Origin: Patiria pectinifera
Lineage: Eukaryota > Echinodermata > Asteroidea > Valvatida > Asterinidae
Assembly: GCA_029964075.1 (NCBI GenBank)
Contig: CM057150.1
Coordinates: 4,441,717 to 4,505,716, forward strand
Direction of reading: 5' to 3'
DNA: 64,000 bases
Shown here: piece by piece, positions 57,919 to 64,000 of the stretch
Layout of the letters: each line of letters opens with the position of its first letter
Position numbering within the stretch: the first letter of the stretch is position 1
Made by a program: the position numbers and the translations under genes
The notes under the pieces: model-generated
The model's input: only the letters and a program-made list of their open reading frames with translations
What the model was told of the DNA's origin: nothing
The model's database searches: none

Positions 57919-58450
57919 CATGGTGTCCATGAAAAAAGTTGTGCAAGCAGATATCCTTTAAGGGGAAGAAACAACATTTGCAAACATCAAAAAACAAAAT
58001 GATCAAATTATCAAGAAATACCTGACTGAATTGTTAGGGACTGACAGTCCAAATCATCCTTTAAAATCGTGGCTCCTGGTGTGCTGACATTTTCAAGAAA
58101 AACTGTATTTTTCCAACGCTGGTCGAGATCTAACACATTGTAAAGGCTATGGGTTTTTCACCCATCGGGATTTACACAGTTATAGTGATATCAGTGCATC
58201 AGATTGTCATGGGCCTCTGATGTAGAATAAGTTAACTGTGTAAATCGCATCCCCTTGGAATGGGTGAAAAACGCATAGCCTTTCATAATCTGTTAGATCT
58301 CTGGTTTGCATGAACGGATTTCCATGGCAATTTTACTAAATATACGCAAGAGTATAATTAATATACTCCATCAAGATGAAATACTCATGTTAAGTAGTTT
58401 TGGAGAAATGAAAGGATAACTGCTTGCACAACTTTTTGGGGGACACCCTG
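57919..58450. mobile_element. CAGGGTG-family MITE copy 2 with nested insertion
   Basis: Starts at 57919 after TA (57917-57918) and ends GGACACCCTG at 58450 before TA (58451-58452), so a TA target duplication is visible. The central and right parts match 1960-2299 (GTGATATCAGTGCATCAGAT, TGTTAGATCTCTGGTTTGCA). Most of the left arm is replaced by 57961-58129, which is half of MITE A. No coding. Confidence 0.85.
57961..58129 (+). mobile_element. Half copy of MITE A inside another MITE
   Basis: From TTTAAGGGGAAG the sequence follows 34503-34670 closely (CATTTGCAAACATCAAAAAA, TGGCTCCTGGTGTGCTGA) and stops at CCAACGCTGGTCG, that is exactly in the central palindrome. Only one arm of the hairpin is present. 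Confidence 0.85.
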
Positions 58451-58590
58451 TAGAAAGATCCATTCACATTCTCGCTTTCCCTGCAAAGGCTCAGGATGTT
58501 ATAGTCAGTGGTTTTTCACTTTGATGGACACTATCCCAGTCTTCCGAAGGACACAGATCAATACAGATCTGTCCCCATGCTCTTACTTAC

Positions 58591-58718
58591 TGATCGTCTC
58601 CGCAGATAAACCAGGTGGGCCGGAATGGTAACAGTTTCTGGCTTGCCTGATTCCCAACGAATTATATTTCTGCGCGCGCGTCCGGAGAGAACATCTGTTT
58701 GGTATATGGTTTCGAGTC
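58591..58718 (-). CDS. Candidate internal exon with strong splice sites
   Basis: On the minus strand, CTCGACCTTCGCAG (AG at 58719-58720) and CGATCA/GTAAGT (GT at 58589-58590) bracket 128 bases with one open frame. It reads LETIYQTDVLSGRARRN, IIRWESGKPETVTIPAH, LVYLRRRS. This is one of the better acceptor-donor pairs in the window and the residues look globular. The + strand is also open (58625-58846) and has its own good acceptor (GTCTCCGCAG at about 58605), but in that frame a TAA immediately follows the acceptor. No homologue is recognised. Confidence 0.3.
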
Positions 58719-59139
58719 CTGCGAAGGTCGAGCGTAACAAAATCGATTCGTGGGCGGCGACGGCCGGCCGGCCACGGACGGACAGTGTAACATCCGCTAG
58801 ATTAAAATATCGGATGATTAGAATCGGATCCCTGCCGCGTTCATGAACTTCTGGGGTGAAATTTCATGCTGACAATTTTTTTTACCTTTCGTTTTATTAA
58901 TTTTCTTCAAACCCAGACCCGGAGATGTTTTTTTTTTAATCACCACAACGTAGATTCTAATAAGGTGGTTTCTTAGGTGGTATTTTAAGGTGGTATGACC
59001 GCACATGCGCACGTACGGTCAAGTGATTGGCTGTTGAAATTATCAGATGATGCTTGTGCTTGAGGAATCGGACGCATGATTTTTCGATTGATTAATGAAA
59101 ATGGAACCACACACATGTCGTGAAGGATACGCATCCTTA
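58719..59139. other. No gene recognised
   Basis: CpG-rich to about 58830, then AT-rich. Nothing else was seen. Confidence 0.45.
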
Positions 59140-59440
59140 CTCGCAGCTGGTATGCTGAATTGCGAAGGACGCGGCTACAACGTGGTCGGGCCGCTGGCAC
59201 GTGAAGGCGCCTATGGCTGCCGGCCACATCGACCCATATGTGACCAAGGAGCACAGCCTGAGATCGAAAGTGTTTGATTTTTCCGGATGGAGGAAAACCG
59301 GAGGGCCCGGAGAAAAACCCTCGTGGCACAGGAGAGAACCAACGCACAACTCTACTCACATGCGATCCGCGGCCAGGATTCGAACCGCGGTCACCTTGGT
59401 GAGAGGCGAGCGCTTTACGCACAAGCCACCCATGCCACCC
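59140..59440 (-). mobile_element. tRNA-Glu-type SINE
   Basis: Read on the minus strand, GGTGGCTTGTGCGTAAAGCG (A-box region, about 59435-59412) is followed by CGCCTCTCACC with a CTC anticodon-like loop, then a perfect B box, GGTTCGAATCC (59376-59386). Downstream is a body with CCGGAAAAATCAAACAC and GGCCGGCAGCCATAGG. The tRNA-derived head plus unrelated body is the layout of a SINE. Frames on both strands, including a 193-codon minus frame, are translations of it. Confidence 0.75.
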
Positions 59441-62400
59441 ATATGGTACACATAGCACTAAATATGTTAGTGCAATTTTGTTCAAGACTTGAAGGTCTTT
59501 ATTGAACAAAATACCCTTTCGTCTAGAAAGTCTGTATAAATATACGCGGGATTTGGGACGCCCCAAGCGCTTGCTTCCAAGTAACCCACTTTTGTAACTT
59601 CCTGTCGACTTGCAAATAATCCTTCACTGAAGTCCAGTGAAAACCCATGCACTGACAAAAACATCAACTTAATTCGTGCATGTCAAAAAGAAAGACAGCG
59701 CCGAAGAAAGTGAAAGAACTGAGTTCTTGTCGCCTTAAGAAAAACGAATACCATTAAACTTTTAGTAAAGTCTACAAAGAGATTTTGTCTTTTTGCCAAG
59801 ATGCACTGCAGGCAAAGTCGGCAGTTTTTATGCCTCCTCAATTGCTTTAATTCCTCATAATCTCGATTTTAACCAGCAGCGGAGCTGGTCGTAGCAAGCA
59901 AGGTGTTTTTTTTAATGAAAACAAACCAACAAACTCCAACAATATTTGGAGTGGAATTGTGAACACATTGTGTTTTAAATACGTCTTATCAATCATCTTT
60001 GTCGTAAACATTCTTCAAAATTGGATTTGATGGGAAATCAACGCGCTTGCAGCGCAAACAGCCCGTGCAGGGCTTTTCATTTCATTAAATTCCTGCCGTA
60101 TTGTTTTGGTATTGTTTGACATGACAAAGGCACTGACGCATTAAGCCTACCCTTTGACAGCCTTTGAGGCTCCACAAAAGTAGTATTGTGAGTTAAAGGA
60201 CAATGAATGGGCCAGCGATTCATTTTGGAGGAAATTGTCACCGCAGGAGCGCCGTTGGCGCTGAAAGAAACACGGGGAAAAACATGCCGAGGTTTTTCGA
60301 GGCTTCTTTATGCTTTTTGTTCTGCTCGGGAAAATAACATTAAATATTATCTTGGGACCGTGTGGGATAATGCGGGGGAAAATGTAATGACATATGCAAT
60401 GTAGGGAGCAGTCATTGTAAAGAAACACAATATACCACAGAGGATAGGACCGTTCTATTGAACATGCAATTTTGAAGGTTTCAGCGACGCTGATTGAAAC
60501 CTTTTGTTGTGGTACAATCATACAATACTTGGGAATCAATTAGGCATTTGAAATTGAAAACAGGAAGAGAAGTTATTGATGTTTTCAAAAAAATCGTATT
60601 CAAATCGTCTGCATAACATGGTTTTTATTTAGTACTTGCACTGGTACACATTTAAGTCGTTTGTGTTTTTTTTTCTCCCTCTTCTTCTTTTTTTCCTTCA
60701 CATTTTACGGTTAATTTAATGAAATTTACTTCCATGAAAAAGAGGACAATTTGCGGCCAACTCTCTGTTTTCATATTTTCCCTTTGAGCACAGATATTAC
60801 AAACGTAATATTTACAACGTGTCTTTCAGCTCGAAACTCAATTTTCAGAACGTTCACGGTCGGATGACGAAAACAATTAAAGTTGAGGTCTATCATATAT
60901 CGAGATATAAGAATAACTTGACCCCAAACAATCAAATGATACGGGATGTAATAACATGTCAAAGCGAACGACGCTTTTCAGTTCCTTTTTTATTTTCTTC
61001 ATGCAGAATGAGGTCTAATCCGCTGAAATGTATGTGCATGTGCTAACAACATGTATACTGGGTTAATGTGATGGATTGCTGACGTCAAAAATGACGAATT
61101 GAGTTGACCCCCCCCCCCCCCCTCGACAACCACCCCGGGAGATTTATAAATTATCGACGCGAACTCGACATTGTATGAACTTATAGTGTATGAACTATGT
61201 ATGTAAAGTCATAACCTAGACGTAATCGCCCAATCGAGTCGTCAATCATTTTTCCCCGTTTTTTGTTGGTAGAAAGAACGCATTCCAGAACGACAACGTT
61301 AAAGTTGCATGCCCTGTGCTCTTCAAAAAAATGATACTTTCTTCTCCTAACGAATTTTCAATTATTTCGTTTTTAACGAAAGAAACAAGTTCCTGAAAAT
61401 AGCTTTCATTTTGCGCACAAAATTAATGAGCCGCCCTGCGAGAACCGAATTACTGTCTGGCAGCCAATGATTCGAATTTTTTTTATAACTAAACGTCATT
61501 GGTTTTCTCCTTTGATGTCTCATTCAAAAGTGAATAACTGTTTTGTTGCTAATAAGAAAATAGCAATGGAACAACAAGTCTATTTTTCGAGGTGAAACTT
61601 GACAATTGCAGGGGAACGCATCGTTAAAGGGCGGCCACACGCAGAGTGGTTTTATCGTCCTAACATTATTCCGATTGACAAATAGAATGAATTCTTCATA
61701 ATTAATATACTAACCTTAACAATTGAGTAACACTGCTGCAAATTTGCTGAAAGACTGGGATGAAATGAAATATACAAATCATGCATGATATCCAGACCGC
61801 TGGAAATAAAAAGTTTTGACGCTCTTCGGGACACGTTTCTACAGCATTTTCCCAAGGATTACATGGTTCGAATACTGCCAAATGGTGTATCGATGTGTCT
61901 TTTTTAATATTTGTACTAATGTACCCTTTATTGATCTGCCAGTTGAAAACGCTGCACGGGTATGCACGTTTCTGTCGAGCTGCTCGAGCACGGTAGTGTT
62001 GTGAAGGGAAATGCATACCGTTTACAGGAAATCAACCAAACTGCATCAAGTTCGTTGCGCCTCGTGATCTTCTGTTACTTGCGCCTCACCGTCTCTCGTG
62101 ATGAAACACGCCACCAGATTTGTCGCACCGCAAGATGTTCAGTTAGACGGGGATCGAGCTTTATGGTGAATTCGGTCCGATTGAACGCTCGCTCTAATGG
62201 CCTGAGTAATAGGGGTGCGTTCACCCGCGATATAGTCCCGAGCCTGCGGCGCACAATGCCCGGAAGGCTCTTCCCGTGTCCCCCCCCCCTTCCCCGTCCC
62301 ATGCACCGTTACACCCCTGGTTAATTCGAGGAAAGTATTGCACTCGAGGCCATTAAAGCACGATGCTTGTAAGATGAATTTGATCAGGCGAAAAGTACAC

Positions 62401-62486
62401 ATCATGTCTAGTGCTGCAAAATCTCTACGGATAGCGAAAAAGAATTAATGTTGTCATTGTAAAATGAGATGTAACGGTGAATTACA
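59441..62486. other. No gene recognised
   Basis: No gene is recognised in about 3 kb. There is a hairpin, AAGGTTTCA/TGAAACCTT, at 60474-60502, a pyrimidine-rich stretch at 60665-60700 and a C-run at about 61109-61122. A 120-codon + frame at 61962-62324 is CpG-rich without a domain. Confidence 0.4.
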
Positions 62487-62762
62487 GGGACGGATCTAGC
62501 TTTCATGAAACGAGGATGGGAGGGGGTTGATAATTATGAAGGGGGGGGGTTGAGTAAAGGCGTGAATGTATAAGGCACGACTTGCATGGGGCGGGGTCCG
62601 GGGCTTGCCTCGGGAAAATGTTGAAATTTACGATGCTTTCCTCTGCATTCAAGGGCTATTTGAAAATAAATTTGGGAACTTTGGCATTCCCCTTATTATT
62701 GTTGGCCCCATTTCACTAGTATCATATCTTTATTCAACGGCTAAACGGGATCCGCCACTGGA
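62487..62762 (+). mobile_element. MITE, family GGGGCGGATCTAG, fullest copy
   Basis: Ends CAGGGACGGATCTAGC and GGGATCCGCCACTGG are inverted repeats. The body holds G-runs, TTTGGCATTCCCCTTATTA and CCCCATTTCACTAGTAT, which match 19943-20190 in order. A target duplication is not clear. Confidence 0.75.
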
Positions 62763-63283
62763 TTTATACAACATCGTATAGAGAAATATTGAGAAACATC
62801 GCACATTGCCTGAAATGTTTCATTTTAATTCGCTCGTCCAAAAGGCGCTTCAACTGCGTTTAGGTGCCTATGCGCTTTCTGTACGTACACTTGACCACTG
62901 TTGGTTTTTTGGCAATTGCCTGCAAAAGAACAGGAGAAAACGTATCACCCCTGCCCTGAATTCTTATAATGCCGGTAAACCAAAAAGAAAAATCCGAATT
63001 CCCATAAAGTCAACATTATCAATTTTCAAGCATTGTTATTTTGGAAAGACCTTCGTTTCATTTGGGTAAATATTTGGATTTAAAGTGAGTTAGATTCAAT
63101 GAATTCAAGCGCACCCGGCCCATGTTGAAAATGAAAATCATGAAAATAACTTTGGTAAACGCAATAGCAGTCCGCTTCTTACATTATCAAGTTTCAGGAT
63201 TGTCAGGTGAAATCTGGACAGAACACGCCGATTCTTAGAGTATATCTGAATTGTTTTCGTAAATGTCATTACAGACAGTTTTA
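62763..63283. other. No gene recognised
   Basis: Nothing identified. An 87-codon + frame at 62806-63069 has no domain. Confidence 0.45.
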
Positions 63284-63524
63284 GCTCTCACTCTCTAAAT
63301 TCCAAAGAGTGAATTAGGGACTAGACGTTTCAGAGTGAAAATCACTCTCAGTTTCGATTGAAATAGTCTGAAAAATGAACCTCTTCAGTCGAAGCTCGAG
63401 TGAAAACTAGATCTTTACGATTGAAGAAATTTCACTCCAAAACGTCTAGTCCCTAGTTTCCGACTGTGGGAGTGAATTGTCACTCGAATGGAGTGAATTT
63501 TCACTCTTTGGAATTAAGAGAGCA
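63284..63524. mobile_element. Foldback MITE with AAATTCCAAAGAGTGAA ends
   Basis: CTCTAAATTCCAAAGAGTGA at the left pairs with TCACTCTTTGGAATTAAGAG at the right. An inner pair, GGGACTAGACGTTT and AAACGTCTAGTCCC, also matches. GAGTGA/TCACTC motifs recur about ten times inside. It has no coding capacity. Confidence 0.8.
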
Positions 63525-64000
63525 AGTGGACAGTTTACGACAGAGCTTCACAGTTGTGTCCACAACCCATGTTAAAGTAGCTCTTTCGAGCAAACTGAAC
63601 AATTTCTGTACGTTTTGTGCAGATAACTTTGTAATTGGAACCTAGTTAATTAAGGCCAGCTTTGCCTCCTATTTTTTTAGGTGGAGGCAATTATAAGAAG
63701 ATCATGTTATGAATATTGATGGCGCTGAAAGATTGACCCCATTCCTGCATTATAACGCTGGGTTTTTTTTCGCTGGACCTTTTTATGTTTTCCTCTCTCT
63801 TTTCGCGATTCCAATTACGTTGGTGAATCCAGTCGAAGATTACTGGGCTTTAGACGAAACCTCCCCGTATTTATGTCGTGACAAAGCGCACGAAGATTTC
63901 TTCCTCTTTTTCCAGACTGCTTTTTGGAATCGAAAAGTACGCGTTGAGTAGTTATTAACCCCAGGTTACTAGGTCAATCTGGTCAAGATCAGTTAAATAC
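63525..64000. other. No gene recognised
   Basis: A + frame at 63709-63951 (80 codons) begins MNIDGAERLTPFLHYNAG and has a hydrophobic stretch (FFAGPFYVFLSLFAIPI). It could be an exon, but no splice or domain support was found. Confidence 0.35.

Noticed and set aside
58985..59566. 193-codon minus frame with GDRGSNPGRGS
   Set aside because: It is a read-through of the tRNA-derived SINE; the peptide is the translated B-box region.
60474..60502. Hairpin considered as a histone 3' stem-loop
   Set aside because: Stem and loop sequences do not match the conserved histone stem-loop and no histone frame precedes it.
1..64000. CRISPR arrays, ribosomal RNA genes, bacterial operons
   Set aside because: None seen: no regular repeat-spacer arrays, no rRNA-like conserved blocks and no clustered long same-strand frames.

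Overview
This window looks like animal nuclear DNA, most plausibly from a marine invertebrate and possibly a deuterostome. It has no operons and no long intact open frames. It is roughly 40% GC with CpG-dense patches. It carries many foldback miniature elements (MITEs), tRNA-derived repeats, decayed Penelope-like and non-LTR reverse transcriptases, microsatellites and a short vertebrate-type telomeric (TTAGGG) run. The clade is inferred from repeat style only. No gene could be named with confidence.

Layout. 1-5 kb: a tandem-duplicated MITE-like block, a complete foldback MITE at 1810-2299 and a smaller one at 3030-3234, then CpG-richer unannotated DNA. 5-9 kb: a tRNA-like sequence, a TTG microsatellite, a long region open on both strands (7.27-7.95 kb), and inverted 16-bp tandem arrays flanking TTAGGG repeats. 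10-18 kb: several weak candidate exons on both strands, a near-perfect 54-bp inverted repeat, and three MITEs with visible 8-bp target duplications (hAT-like). 19-27 kb: degenerate TCACAAGTC repeats, three copies or fragments of GGGCGGAT-type elements, a 516-bp hairpin MITE, and a MITE built from GGGTCA/TGACCC repeats. 27-34 kb: a purine tract and a 105-bp tandem duplication, otherwise nothing recognised. 34.5-37.6 kb: a nest of three palindromic element families. 41-47 kb: a dispersed repeat interrupted by a TA-flanked MITE, a short candidate exon followed by a CCAAT/CRE repeat array, and a fused Penelope-like and LINE reverse-transcriptase relic. 47-56 kb: candidate secreted-protein exon, degenerate GTTACG repeats, candidate small genes, a LINE fragment, a CpG-dense block, and a 100-codon frame ending in a BED-like zinc-finger pattern. 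56-64 kb: a tRNA-like relic, a MITE with half of another MITE inserted, a candidate exon with good splice sites, a tRNA-Glu-type SINE, and two more MITEs.

The best-supported content is the mobile DNA: structure, inverted ends, target duplications and paired copies are visible directly. The protein-coding calls are mostly open frames bounded by plausible splice sites. In a 64-kb window dozens of such combinations arise by chance, so these are candidates ranked by confidence. Nothing here looks like a complete, previously undescribed multi-gene system. The most unusual items are the inverted arrays around a telomeric run, the hormone-receptor-like half-site MITE, the CCAAT/CRE array, the nested palindromes and the chimeric retroelement.
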